A DNA stretch of 64,000 bases from Ambrosia x helenae (taxonomy: Eukaryota; Streptophyta; Magnoliopsida; Asterales; Asteraceae): assembly GCA_030844895.1 (NCBI GenBank), contig CM061223.1:37322204-37386203 (forward strand), written 5' to 3'. Below are positions 52,131-63,870 of the stretch, one piece after another. The notes beneath the pieces were generated by a model. The model was not told where the DNA came from. It searched no databases and saw nothing but the letters and a program-made list of their open reading frames with translations. The stretch's first letter is position 1. Each line of letters opens with the position of its first letter. Both the position numbers and the translations under genes were made by a program.

Positions 52131-53458
52131 TTCATTGTTGTCACGAGCCTGGTTAGCATTGAGATTGTAGGCGCGACCTCGAGCACCTTGGTTCTGGTTG
52201 CGGTTTTGGTTCTGGTTATGGTTTTAGTTACGATTGGGGCAATTGTTGATATAGTGATCAGGGCTGCCACACTCGTAGCACTGACCACGAGCAAGCCGGT
52301 TGTTTTGTTGGTTGGGAGCTGGGGCATTTCTGGCTGGGTTGTTTTGGTTGTTTTGGGCAGCAGGGGCTTGACAGGCGTTGGTCTAATGTCCATACCGCTT
52401 ACAGTTATTACACTGGCGGCACGGTCTACCAGGAAGATGATGGTATTGACAAGTGTTGCAGAGAGGGTGACTCCCGCCATACGGCTTCTTGGCTGGGTTT
52501 TGGGTAGCAGGTGGAGTGGTAGCAACCATGTAGTTCCTAGCCTTGCGCTTTTTGTTGCTTGAGGTCTCAGGCTTGACTTCAATCGCGGGCTGGGGAGTGT
52601 CTTTGGCAACCGTCTTCTTGGTGCCCTTGCGGAAGAGAGTACCGTTCTTCACGTGATTATCAGTAAGAGTGGCCGCTAGACGTTTGGCCTCTTCCAAAGT
52701 TGCAGGATTCCTTCCCCAAACGGTGTCCTGGATTTGCATGGGCAGACCACCGATGTACTTCTCGATGGCTACCGGCAGGGGAGTGACTTTGTGAGGCAAC
52801 AATAAGCTAAGCTCGTGAAAGCGGGTGTTGTAGGCAAGGTTTTCCCCACTATCTTGAGCTAGGGTGTGGAACTCATCTTCAAGCTTCTTAACCTCGTTGC
52901 GAGGACAAAACTCTTCCTTCATAACCTCCTAGACTTGGTCCCATGTCATAGCAAGAGCAACTTCGGCTCCACGGGTGCGCTTCTCCTCATTCCACCAAGT
53001 GAGTGCTCGTTTGTGGAGAACACTCATGGCGTAACGAACCTTGAAGTTGTCGGGGCATTCACTGTTGATGAAGGTATTCTCAATACCCTCAAACCATTGG
53101 AGGAGTCCTGTGGCTCCTTCTTCACCACTAAACTTTGGAGGGTTACAAGAATTGAAGTGCTTAAGGGTACAGGCTGGGAGACCATTTCCATTCCCGTTGT
53201 GGTTTCCATTCCATTACCATTGCCGTTACCGTTCCCGTTGCCGTTACCGTTCCCGTTGTCGTTCATTTGGATGACTTATGCTAGCAAATTGGGAACCAGA
53301 GTTGCGATTTGCTGCGCCATTTGTTGAGAAATGATCGCAGCCAGTTGGGCATCGACACCATTGTTGTTGTGGTTAGGACCGTGGTTATGGTTATGGTTGT
53401 CACCACCCTCATCGTGGTTCTCACCATTGCTGTTGCGAGTGCTGCGACGTGGAGGCAT
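52131..53458 (-). pseudogene. Element D gag (multiple breaks)
   Basis: Starts at ATG 53458 (MPPRRSTRNS), the usual start of Tekay gag. It breaks at a TAA (53278-53276), then has an Asn-Gly repeat coded by (AAYGGN)n near 53200-53262 and a frameshift just after. The capsid region is readable in pieces (WWNEEKRTRG near 52980; MKEEFCPRNEVKKLEDEF, 52922 downward). A TAG near 52933 and another at 52385-52383 interrupt it. A CCHC knuckle CYECGSPDHYINNC lies near 52240-52285, followed by a TAA near 52227. Reading order and spacing match the family, so the lesions are point decay, not large deletions. Confidence 0.85.
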
Positions 53459-54009
53459 GATCTGTAATAGACACAATGAAATGAATGAGATTATATAAGG
53501 AATGTAATCATTTATTCATTAATTAAAACGAATAAATGAAAACGTTGACTTATCAAAGATTCTAAATTCTAATAACATATGAAGACATGCTTTAGCCTAT
53601 AAGTGAACACTCATCCTGAGAATTCCCAGGTAGGCATCCGGGTCCCTCGTCTGATTGGGATATATGCGCAATGCCAGCCTAGACAGAAGACTCAGAATAC
53701 AGGCGTTCACCCTTCCAGATTGCACGTGTTCGTTATTAAAATCTAGAACTTCGACGAGATCTCAAGGGGGTTCAGGTTAAACCTGAGGATTTTGTCCTAT
53801 TAATCTAATGGTGGATCAGGATTGCAGCAGACGAATAAGAGTAGTCACATGTAGGCTTAGGGTTATATAAGGTATAGGATAAGGATAGGATTAGGGAATC
53901 AATTAGGGTTACAAGTAAGAGGAGCAAGTACTGTTTAAGTCCCTAAGGTTATAGTCTAGATTATTTTCTAATAACCTAATTCCCTATAACCAAGGCTCTG
54001 ATACCAATC
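53459..54009 (-). other. Element D leader and primer-binding site
   Basis: About 550 bp of non-coding leader. PBS TGGTATCAGAGCC (54006-53994, minus) for initiator-Met tRNA lies three bases inside the 5' LTR. No motif array like that of element A was seen. Confidence 0.8.
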
Positions 54010-55569
54010 TGTAACACCCCAACCGATGGCGGAAACATCGAGGTGTCACGTAAGAATGAGTATACAGTAGCACATGGTAACCAAATTTTAATTGAAATAA
54101 ATTTAAAGTGCAAATATCCAAAAATAGAAATACATAATGAGTTTCAATGTGGAAATCTAATACATCACAAAAACCAAACAAGCATAGACTTCATATTGTC
54201 TTCACGAAAATACTCTAGTCTTCATGCATCATTATTTCCTGTTGAGTTGTAAAAATGGGGGGGGGTCAACTAGAAGTTGGTGAGAATACATAATCCATGT
54301 TAAGCAAATAGTTTAAGTATAAAAGTTTAGCAATTCATATGTCTATCGTAAGTTTAAGTCTACATGAATAAGCATAATATGTTGAATCGACATAATCAAA
54401 CCTCCGACTAGTTTAGGTCCATCCCGTCATCCACGGTTCACCTTAGTAATATGTTGGAACGATAACAATCACCCACGCTACCTATGTAGGAGGTACACGT
54501 ATCCGGGTAGGGTTGTCAATCCAATAGATCTATTATTGAGTATCGCCGGCTTGGCCATAGCTAATGATTATGTAATGTTGAAACTCGTTGAAACTCGTTG
54601 AAACTGTTGTTGTCTAATTCATGAGGCAATAAAGTTTACAACTAGACATGCATGTTGAATTGCTTAAAATGTTGCAAGTATAAAGAATCGCATAAACATG
54701 GTTACGTAAACTCACCTTAGTATAGTATTAGGTCTTGAGGAATAGTATGAGTGTAGCCCAATAGATTGCCAAGTATTACCCTATGTATAAGGCAACAAAT
54801 AAGTCTAAGCCTATCTAGTCTACAAGTATATTCTAGGGTTTCGATTTGGGGATAACCATTTGTTGAATTTATAATAAAATGTTTTAATAAATAAAGGGAA
54901 ATTTGATAATTTAATAAATGAAAGTCTTTTTATAAAGTTTGAATTTAGGATGGTCACAATAATGTGTTTGAAGTATAAAAATAATTTTTATAGAATTATT
55001 TTCTTTAAAATAGAATATTAAATCTATTTATTACAAATTGTCAAAATTTAACTTTAATACTTAAAAATACTAAAATTAAAGAATTATTAGTTTAAAATTT
55101 ATATTTCTGTTCTAAATATTCAGAAATAAATTGTATAAAATTTTGGTGCAAAAATATTAAAAATTGAATTTATTATGATTTAATTATGATTAAAACTAAC
55201 AAAAATTGATTAAAAATATTAAATAAATGATTTTTCAGAATTAAAAATCATTTCAGAAAAGTTTATCGTTATACAAACTCAGAATAATTTTTGTGGAAAA
55301 TTATAAAATTGTTTTGATATTTTAATGGAATTTTATAAATATAATAGAATAAAATTGATTTAATTATTATATATATTAAATAAATTAATTTTTGAAAACT
55401 AAAAATTGTGGGTGAAACTTTTACATCAGATTAGCTTAAAATAATTTTTTTAGGATTTATAAAAGAGTTTTAATAATTAAAAATGAATTTATAAAATCAT
55501 AAGTATTATATATAATTATTTGGATTTGTTTGTTTTAAAAAAAAAAACGAAAAAAAGAGAAAAAGTATG

Positions 55570-55642
55570 CCACTGCCGGGACTCGAACCCGGGTGGCTTA
55601 GGAAGTTGGCACCAGACACAACCACTTGGTCCAGACCAGTGG
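55570..55642 (-). other. tRNA-like module in element D 5' LTR (minus)
   Basis: Same 73-nt module as at 47861-47933, with an intact GGTTCGAGTCCC B box and perfect T-arm. It is sense with respect to the element. Confidence 0.65.
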
Positions 55643-56245
55643 TTGTGTTGATTTAAGTTTTATTTAAATAAATATTATATGCCAAAACGTGTTTATCCCC
55701 AAAATCAAACCCACGAGCCCTAATTTTCCAATCGTTTGATTCACACATCAATAACCCAATTAACCTTAGGGCTATTGATGTGTGAATGCCGAAGGTTAAA
55801 TCCCAACAAAGAAATCATACTTACAAAGCTGTTTCGATTATAATTGCCAAGTCAACGCCGAAGTCAAAAACGCGATTTAATTATCAAGAACAGAGGGTTT
55901 TTGTGAAGAATTGAAGGTTGAGAGAGATGTAATGGCGAGTTGTGATCATCCAGAGGGGTTCAATTTATAGTATAGTGGGTTGGGTGTTCGAATTGGCAAC
56001 CTTTGACCTCGAATTGATTATGGGACGCGTTGTGGATCAAAAAGGCAACAATTGAATGTTGATTGATGTGGGTCTGAGTCATAACAGGCCGGTAATCGTG
56101 TAGTGTTGCCAATTATAGACTAATCACGAGTTTTGGTGATGGATTTGGTATGTCGCGTCCTCACAGTTGACTTTCCAAGTCAACTGTGAGGTTTTTGAAA
56201 CAAGTAATATAATTATAAAGCACCGGGTTTGAAACAGATATGAAT

Positions 56246-56320
56246 GCTAGACTAGTTGGTTGTGTGTGTTGTGTTTAATGAACCGGCTTGGGCGCGGGTT
56301 CGAGTCCCGGCCCAAGCACC
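56246..56320 (+). other. tRNA-like module in element D 5' LTR (plus)
   Basis: Same 75-nt module as at 48538-48612, with an intact GGTTCGAGTCCC B box followed by a T8 run. Antisense to the element and divergent from the other module. Confidence 0.55.
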
Positions 56321-56493
56321 TTTTTTTTAAAACGTTTTTCCATGATTTAATCATATATATAAATAATTAATATGGTATTAGGGTTTCCAAAATGCTACAA
56401 AAATAATTAAATGCACACATTAAAACCGGAACTTGACGTTTGTAATAATGATGATCGTAACGTACAAGTATAAATGCGTAATGTTACAGATAG

Positions 56494-57237
56494 AATCTTC
56501 AATGAGTAGAAACACGCAACCTTACTAAGCTAAGAATGCCTCACGCCCTGTTTCACGCCAGCCACAGGGTGGTGGGCTGGCGTGAATAGCATCCACGGTC
56601 TATTTCCACGCCACCACACTGTGTACCCTAACATTTTAATAGAACGTAAGTGTTTAGAAAGTAGTTTAAAAGATGTTTAATGCTTTTATAAAAGAAATTA
56701 AGATCTTAGAAAAATTATTGAATCGCTTGCGAAAATCCATAAGTGTGTGAATTGTTGACAGAAAATTTTCTACAAGAGTATATTCCATTTTCTACTAGAA
56801 TATTTTATTTTAAATGTCTTCAAACTTAAAATTTTCACTTAGCCTTTTAAAAGGTAAAGTTAACAAACATTTACATGTTTTACTAGGAGATAACTTTTAC
56901 AGGCCAGGCATCATTGAGATTGTGGAATTGATTGTATATTTGCAATGAGTATTGAATTTAAATAAGAACAAATTACAGAAATCAACCTTTATGTATGTTT
57001 AAAAATACAATTTTCACCTTTGTCTTTAAAAAGTCTCAAACCTAACCTATAACTTTAATTTTTCCTACCGTTTTAGACCTTTATCACTAACTCCGTTTAA
57101 AAACCTGATTAACTCCCCTCACATGTGAGGGATAATTGTCAATACACGGGATAATTGTCAATACACCTGATTACAAAATCCCAAACCCTTTCATCACAAT
57201 CAAATCCACTCCAAACGACATTCAAATCTCAAGCACA
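56494..57237. other. Non-coding DNA with a 12-bp inverted repeat
   Basis: 56552-56563 (ttcacgccagcc) is inverted perfectly at 56575-56586, with related cacgcc words nearby (56532, 56611). This may be one end of a MITE. The rest is AT-rich without a gene. Confidence 0.45.
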
Positions 57238-57774
57238 ATGGATCCAAACGGCATTCAACCTAGAAGTGCAGATTCTGATACAACACTTGATCTTATTTAC
57301 GGTAAGAAACCCTAAAAATCCAATCTTGAACACGGTTACATTATTACAGTATGTTTGTTTTAATTAAAATGATGTTTATGAAATGCAAAGACATATGGGG
57401 AATTGTTTACTATCAATTTATATCATGGGGTTATCACAAATTCACTTGGACGTGTGTATGTTAATGAGGTGCTTGATTATTTTGCTTTGATGAAGGTTGA
57501 TGATCGTTTTGGACTTCCTGAATTGGAGGTGATCAAGAGTAGGCTAGGTTACACTAATCATGTACCTCATTTCTTTCACTTTATGGACCCTAGTGGTGAT
57601 TTAGATACAACCTGTTGCTACAACAAATATGTGACCAACGAAGATAACGAGTCTCACATGGGTAAAAGGGTTAAAGGGTTTAAATTAGCCAAACGCAGGT
57701 CGTGGAGTCCCCCCACGTTGCAAAACGTAGGTGGGAGATTTAGCTGTTTTTGTTTTGTTATGATTTTTATTTGA
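57238..57774 (+). pseudogene. PB1-like domain gene fragment (MULE-associated type)
   Basis: A short first exon (MDPNGIQPRS, 57238-about 57301) ends at a donor-like GTAAGA. A second open stretch, from about 57395, reads LFTINLYHGVITNS followed by GRVYVNEVLDYFALMKVD and IKSRLGYTNHVPHFFHF. This pattern is typical of the N-terminal PB1-like domain found ahead of plant MuDR-type transposases. The frame runs out at 57774 in sequence that looks intronic. No transposase core or zinc finger follows within the window, so this is a truncated relic. Confidence 0.55.
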
Positions 57775-58576
57775 GATGAACTCAAGATCAGAATATTGTT
57801 TAGAATATTATCACTTTGAAGATGTGATGTGTGAAGAAAAGATTTTGCATAAAGCATAATCTTCTAAAGAGAATGAAAGGAGTGTAAGGGGTGATCTTGA
57901 TAGTGACCATACCAGATATTATAGACAAGGGATTTTCTATAAGAAGAATGGCAGCACTCTCGATCCTAGGTTGCAACAAGGGACTTTCCACTTTAGCCTA
58001 TGGAAGGCTTGAGACCTGCGGGTAAAAACGTGCACTCTCCGCACGTGGTGGTTGCGGCCAGGTTTGGAGAGTGAAACGAGAAAGCATTGACAAGATGTGT
58101 GACTGACTTGTTCCTTTTGCTGATGACAGTTGTCATCTTTTGAGCCTTTCAAGCCTTTAACCTTTCGAGCAGTTTGTGTGCTATAATCAGTTTTTTGTGG
58201 TGTAGCTCAAATGCTTCTGACTTATTACACAATTTTTTTATTGCTAAAAGGCTTCAAGGGTTGGAGGCTTCATTTGATTAAGGCGGTGAAACCTCTAGAT
58301 TTGAATTTTGAATTTGACGTTTGATTTGACAAGTGGCAGGTTGTCAGGTGGCGGTTATTTACTTAATCTTTTCATTTACTTAATCTTTTTACTTTCATAG
58401 CCATCATTATGTCTAGCGGATATTATATTAATAACCCTTTCATTTACTTAATCTTTTTACTTTCATTTCCTCACATTATTTTGCTTCCTCCAAAGTATAT
58501 TTCCTTTGGTTTTTCATCTTCTTCAATCAGGTCAGTCTCCTTTTCTTGTTTTTCTTCTGATCATGCCTTGAAGCAA
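57775..58576. other. Region between two relics
   Basis: 57785-57990 has broken open stretches on the plus strand (YYHFEDVMCEEKILHKA, then DHTRYYRQGIFYKKNG) that may continue the PB1-like gene. The rest is non-coding, with a repeated cctttcatttacttaatctttttactttcat word (about 58367-58398 and 58436-58465). Confidence 0.4.
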
Positions 58577-60821
58577 ATGGGCGCTATGAAAGATCTTGAT
58601 GTTAGTTATTCCCGACTTACTCAAGAAAAGGTTGAGTCGTTTCACTTCGAATGGGGATAAATTTATCCTTTAATCCGGCTGCTCCGGGTTTGGATAAATC
58701 AATCGATCAATGTCCCTCAGGTTCGATCGCTCTGTATTATCGTCACTTCGAGTTTTCCCATCTTCGACATCCATTTTATATCTTTGTTTTAAACGTCCTT
58801 GAGTACTATCGAATTTCTTTTGGGCAAATACACCCACACGGACTGTCTAGGGTTTTTCATTGAAGTCCGTTGATGTGCTTTGGGTTATGATCCCACTTTA
58901 TTTATGTTTCATCGGCTCTTTCGCTTGGCGAAGAACGGTGACTGGTTCACTTTTGAGACTTCACAAATTGATGTTGGTTTAATTTCCTCTTATGTAACTA
59001 CTTTGGTATCATGGAAAAATAGGTTCCTTTGGGTCTCTGAGTCTATTGTTTCGTTTAAACCCGTTTGGAGGCAGCCTGATGTCGTTCTAAACGAACTTGA
59101 ACCTTCTGAATCAGAGTTGGATAAGCGCTTTTTGGATGCCCTTAGGGAATGTCCTTCAAGGCTTTGGCCTTTCCTTGAACCTTTCTTAGTTTGAACCGGT
59201 GTCAGCATTGTTTGGGATAAACTGGACCGAGATCCGGAACCTATGAGGGGTGATCAGGGTATGGATTCTTTTTTTTTTGTGTGTGACCTTTTATTGTTTT
59301 TTAGTTCTTATAGTTTTCTTTGTTTATTGCAGTCATGTCTGCCCTTGATTTCATTAAGTGTGATGATGGTTCAGACGTAGTGTTTGATGATGTTGAAGCA
59401 ACACCTGGTGAGGATACGGTTACCAAGTATCAAAAGTGTAGGTATGATGGTGTTAACTATCCAAGTATTCCAATTGTCAAGGGGTTTACAAAGCAGGATC
59501 CTTCGAAGCCTTCAACCCGATGATCAAGTCGTCGTTTGCTGAAGGGTGCTAGCCAACCTACCACTTCAGAACCTGTGGAGGTTAGCGATGACATCGAGGC
59601 TTCGGAGGATCAGGAGGTTCAGGAGGGTGATCATGTTAATGTGGTTGAGAAGCTGCCCATGGTCTCGGGCAAGAAGGTTAAGGGTAAAGGCAAAAAGGTT
59701 GTTGTATCCACTCCAAAGAGTTCTGTTGTGAAGAGTGGTAAAGGATCGATGAGTACTGAAGGTGAGGACGTGTATGTTCTGGACTGGAGTGTGAAGGTTG
59801 GTGATAATTTTAAGTCTTCTTTTGTGTGCGAATATGTGTTAACCCATTTTTCTCTTCCAAGTGTACGGGATTCTTTGGAGGCAATGGATGATGACTTGCT
59901 GTTGTCCAAGATGATGATGGGAGCCTACAGCTTTACCTCCCTACTTTCAGAGTGGGTTGCAAGGTTCCGAAAGAGGATGCAAGAATATCAAGAATTTTTG
60001 AAGAAGAAGACGAAGGCTTCAATTGTTTCCCTGAGGAAGGAGGCCCAAGGCTTTGCTGAAAAAGAGAAGACTTTTGTGTCTCTGATTGATGAGTTGAAGC
60101 GAGAGCAGGAGGTTGAGAGGAAGAGGTATGAGGTATGAGGCTGACAAGGCGAAGGTTGAGGCGGATAGGGTTGCTCTTGATGTTCAGCAGAAAGCCTTTC
60201 AAGAACAGAAAGGTGGGTTGAAGGCTTCATTGGCCCAGGCTTCCAAAAGATAACCAATGGTCGATAGAGCATGGCTTCCAACAGATTGTTACTTATCTCC
60301 TACATTCTACCGAATTTAATTCAGCTTTAGGAGAAGTCTATGCGAAGTTGCTCAACCATGGGAAGCATCTTGGGTATTTGGCTGGTTACAAGGCACACGA
60401 AGCTGGGCAATCTTTGGAGCAATCTCCCTTCAATCAGCCCAAGGCTATGGACACTTTCAAGGAGTCGGTCTTGAAGATGGAGCGTTTAACTTACCCATAT
60501 GTGGGAGAAGTGTCCAATGGCTTTGGTAAGCCCTTATCTGTTTTGCATGAACTGAAACCTCCGTGCCTTAATGAGGTGGTATGTGCTGAGATCCTCAAGT
60601 CCTTATCCAATAAAAGATCTTATTCAGGATATATTGAGGAGGCACTTGATGAAGGCGACGAGGGTTCCAAGGATGCAAGCTTAGAAGCTTCAGAGGTGAC
60701 AAGTGATGTTGGTGGGAAGAAGATTAAGAAGTCAAAGAAGGTCAAGAAATTGAAGGTTGAGGATGCGGTCATAAAGGAGGCTGAAGCTTCAAAGCCTTCC
60801 TCTTCAGATGCCGCAGTTTAA
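58577..60821 (+). pseudogene. Transposase_28-like (putative gypsy-type) coiled-coil protein gene, degenerate
   Basis: Starts at ATG 58577. Recognisable pieces in order: YYRHFEFSHLRHPFYIFVLNVLEYY and ISFGQIHPHG (58735-58860), then LFRLAKNGDWFTF (58910-58955) and a WRQPDVVLNE segment. These match a domain common in plant transposon-like proteins. An acidic and Lys-rich linker (59536-59760), a helical/coiled-coil region (59940-60240) and a C-terminal helical part (60348-60818) follow. The frame is broken at about 58659 (TAA), near 58861, near 59192-59330 (perhaps an intron), at 59521 (TGA), near 60136 and near 60252. Too many breaks for a working gene. Confidence 0.65.
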
Positions 60822-63620
60822 GTATTCGTGTCTTTCTTATTCGTAGCTTTCTTAGCACATGCCTGTTGTGAAATCTGGCAAATTCCGATCAACGTCCGAT
60901 GTAGTTTTAACCGTAATTGAGCTTTCGGAATAGTTATTTATTATAAATAACGTCATTTATTAAGTTTCGAATGTGACCAGATCATTTAAATGAAGGAAAA
61001 TGCGACTGTAGTAGTTAACGCGATTTTAACGCGTGTTCTGATTTCACGCGTCGGGTGACGAAAATATTATTATAATTGCTCGGTTTAGTTATATTTTTAA
61101 TTTCGAATAAAATCGACTAGTTTTTGTAACGAGTTATCGAGCCTAAAATGAAACCGAGCCTTAGAACATTTAAAACGAGTTCGATACGCGGTATCCACCC
61201 ACTACCCTAACCCTACCTATATAAACAACATAACCCTCCTCCCTCCTTCATTTTTTCAGCCGTCACTCTCTCTCTACCCTCTCTCTCTCTCACTTGAAAT
61301 CTCTCTCTCTACACTATCACTCTCCCAGCTCCCTCCCCCCTTTTCGGTTACAGCAGCTGAGCACCACCATGCTTTGGTAGTGGCGGCGCGTCGTTCCTGG
61401 CCAAAAACAAGCAGTACCAACAATGAATCGGAGCAAACGAGGTCGGGTTATGAACTTGTTGGCAAGTGGTGGTTGTCATGCTCCAGATTCGACGAGTGTA
61501 AGGGTTGGGTGCTGTTTGGTTGTGGTTCGAAACGGGCTGTGATGGTCCCGGTGGTGCTGTATTGGTCGGGTTTTGGAGTGGAGGTGGCGGATGGTGACTG
61601 TGGTGGTGTTGGGTCAAGGAGGTGGTGGCGTGGGTTAGTCTGTTCATCTCAAAGGGGCCCGTGTGGTTCTCAGTGGTATTGGGTCTTGATGGCGGGTGGT
61701 GTGCTCGGTGGGGGCTGCTGTGATGGTTGGGTTTTGACGGGTCAGTTAAGGTCCGGTCCGGTTATGGTTGTTAGCAAGACAAGAAGGTGTATTGACCCGA
61801 GTTGGCTTCAGATCCGTGTTGGTGCTCGAGTTGTGGTTCGGTCTCGCTTAAGTTTGGGTCTCGGATCAGATGTGCTCGAGTCAGATCCGGCTGATTCAGG
61901 TCTAGTTCGGGCCATATCTGGTTTGGCTCGGGATCCGGGATCGGTCACTAGTCAAATCTGGTCAAACTCAGTAAATTGTATGGTCAAACTTGGTCAACAG
62001 TTAAACTCGATCAACAGGGTTAACTTGGTCAAGCGCCCAGTCGACGGGTCAGATTCGTTTCGGTCAATGCGTCGTTCAAGACCATGTGTCTGATCACGCG
62101 CGAAAGACTTCGGTATAGTTAACTCGTAATTATTATTGCATTGTTTATAAATTTATATGTTTATAAATAATAAAATCGAAAGAAAATAAATGTGTTAACT
62201 CGTGGAAGAACTAGAATAGATAATAAATGGAAAGCATAAAATCGGATGAATGGTTATTGAATAATAAAAATGTGACTTGTAATGTCGTATATTGGACTAA
62301 TTGGTTGGACTATATGTAAATGTATTGTTGTATATTTATATAAATAGGTAATTTATATAAAAGTTATCGAAACGTATAAATGTTTCGATGATGAAATTTT
62401 GCGGATAAATAGATTTGTTTGTCTTGTGTTGGAAATTGATTTTGGGAAAATTGTAGACAACTTGTATTGTTTGGTTTGTACAAAAACAGAGGAAAATCAG
62501 TCGAAATTTTTATAAAAATCTAAAGCGCAACGAAGCGACTATCATCATGTAATGTTTTATATATGATTTTCCAAGTGTCTTAGTAATTGTATTTATACAA
62601 AATCGCGATGTTTTGACAAGAATTATTTGTAACAAAGATAACTAAATCCCGGACAGTAAGTTTTAAAACAAATATATAGTTTTCACCGAGCATCATGTAT
62701 GATGAGTTTTCGAAGGTTTTCGGCAACTAAACAATGTTTATTGTTCGGATGCAATAATATATAAACGTTTGATTGTACTTGGGAACCTTTTATAAACAAC
62801 AAAGTTTTGAATACTTTTAATGTTCGGATTTTGGGAAGGAAGTAACATTTGTTATTAATCGGAATTAATAACAAGAATTGTATTTTGCAATGTCTATTTT
62901 CCTAAAAATAAACGTACAAGACAAATACATTTACCCGACTAACGAGGCGAGCTATGGCTCAAGGTAAGTAATACATTTCGAGGTATTATTCCAACGTGGG
63001 TTACACGCGAGTAGTAACAAGTGCGCAACTTGGGTATTATGTCGCGTGTTAACGCGTAAGAAAGATAAGTCACGATCGGTTCGTCGAGTTAAAGTATATT
63101 AAGACTCGAGTTAGTACACACGAGTCTAGATAGTTGGATAAACTATCTTTTAGCCGGATAATAGGCTAGGTTTATATGTTATAGACTTTTAAGGTGTCAT
63201 TTGCTGGTAATAGGGCACGAGGAAGTCGGTCAAAGCTTCGGGCTTTGTTGCTAGCTAAGCAAGGGGTCTTACGATATTCTAAACTTGTTGTTACCACTAT
63301 AACAACGTGCGGGGCAAAAGTAAGTAATCTGGTTTTGGTTACGGGCTCATGGGGACGCCATCGGTATTATGATTTGCAACCCTAAGTCTATATAGCACAT
63401 TTCTTATGTTAGTTACGCACACTAAATTTTCAAATAATGGTTATTTTATTTGATCATTTCCACTTTCGGCGTACGTGTTTGCCCGGTGGGTAATTCCGGG
63501 GGATAAATGGTTTTCATAGTAATGTGTACGGATGTCCGGTAAGGAATCCGATGTGGGGAAATGATTTAAATGAGAAAGTTTTTCAAAAGTTATCGTGGGA
63601 GTCTCCTTTTGGGTCAAAAG
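60822..63620 (+). mobile_element. Probable LTR or retroelement leader (incomplete)
   Basis: No credible gene. A TATA box (TATATAAAC, 61218-61226) is followed by a CT-rich leader (61262-61325) and a G/T-rich segment, as in the promoter and R region of plant gypsy LTRs. Repeated Thr/Arg-coded tracts make long chance frames here (for example 61374-62093, 239 codons). A small hairpin gttattta/taaataac lies at about 60936-60954. No partner LTR is in the window, so a solo LTR or an element running off the right edge cannot be told apart. Confidence 0.4.
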
Positions 63621-63870
63621 TTCGATCGACAAAGCTTGGGTATATTTATCTTTATGGGGAGGTAAATATATGGCAAAGTGAGTCGAGTCGAAGGTTAAGA
63701 AAGGATCGCCCGGTAAGAATTTAAAAGAGACTTTTTATATGTATGTTCGATCGACGAAACTTGGATATATTTATCTTTATGGGGAGGTAAATATATGGCA
63801 AAGTGAGTCGAGTCGAAGGCTAAGAAAGGAATATCCAGTAAGGTTTGAACGGGGATTTTTATATGTATTT
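63621..63870. repeat. 125-bp tandem duplication
   Basis: Two adjacent copies beginning ttcgatcgac (63621 and 63746), about 90% identical, each containing tatttatctttatgggg and gtgagtcgagtcgaagg. Likely a tandem repeat within an LTR; a third copy is not seen before the window end. Confidence 0.85.

Larger units (their letters stand above)
46297..56488 (-). mobile_element. Element D: Tekay/Del-type Ty3-gypsy LTR retrotransposon, degenerate
   Basis: LTRs 46297-48782 (2486 bp) and 54010-56488 (2479 bp), TGTAACACCC...GTTACA, TSD gatag at 46292-46296 and 56489-56493. Minus-strand order: LTR, initiator-Met PBS (54006-53994), gag (53458-about 52131), protease, RT, RNase H, integrase (to 48805), PPT, LTR. 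By eye the LTRs differ at roughly eleven substitutions plus homopolymer and dinucleotide indels. The interior has at least six nonsense codons and two frameshifts, so it is defective. The LTR is unusual in carrying two tRNA-like modules and two perfect hairpins. Its pol is clearly related to that of element C but in places more complete (integrase), while its LTR is unrelated in sequence. Confidence 0.93.
54010..56488 (-). repeat. Element D 5' LTR
   Basis: 2479 bp partner of 46297-48782. Both tRNA-like modules (55570-55642 minus, 56246-56320 plus) have canonical B boxes here. A run of G near 54258 and an A run near 55540 differ in length from the other LTR. Confidence 0.95.

Noticed and set aside
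57155..57367. 70-codon plus frame
   Set aside because: It overlaps, in a different frame, the better supported MDPNGIQPRS exon of the PB1-like relic.
61374..62093. 239-codon plus frame
   Set aside because: G/T-rich, Trp/Gly/Val-heavy composition, no family resemblance, located just after an LTR-like promoter and leader; a chance frame is more likely.
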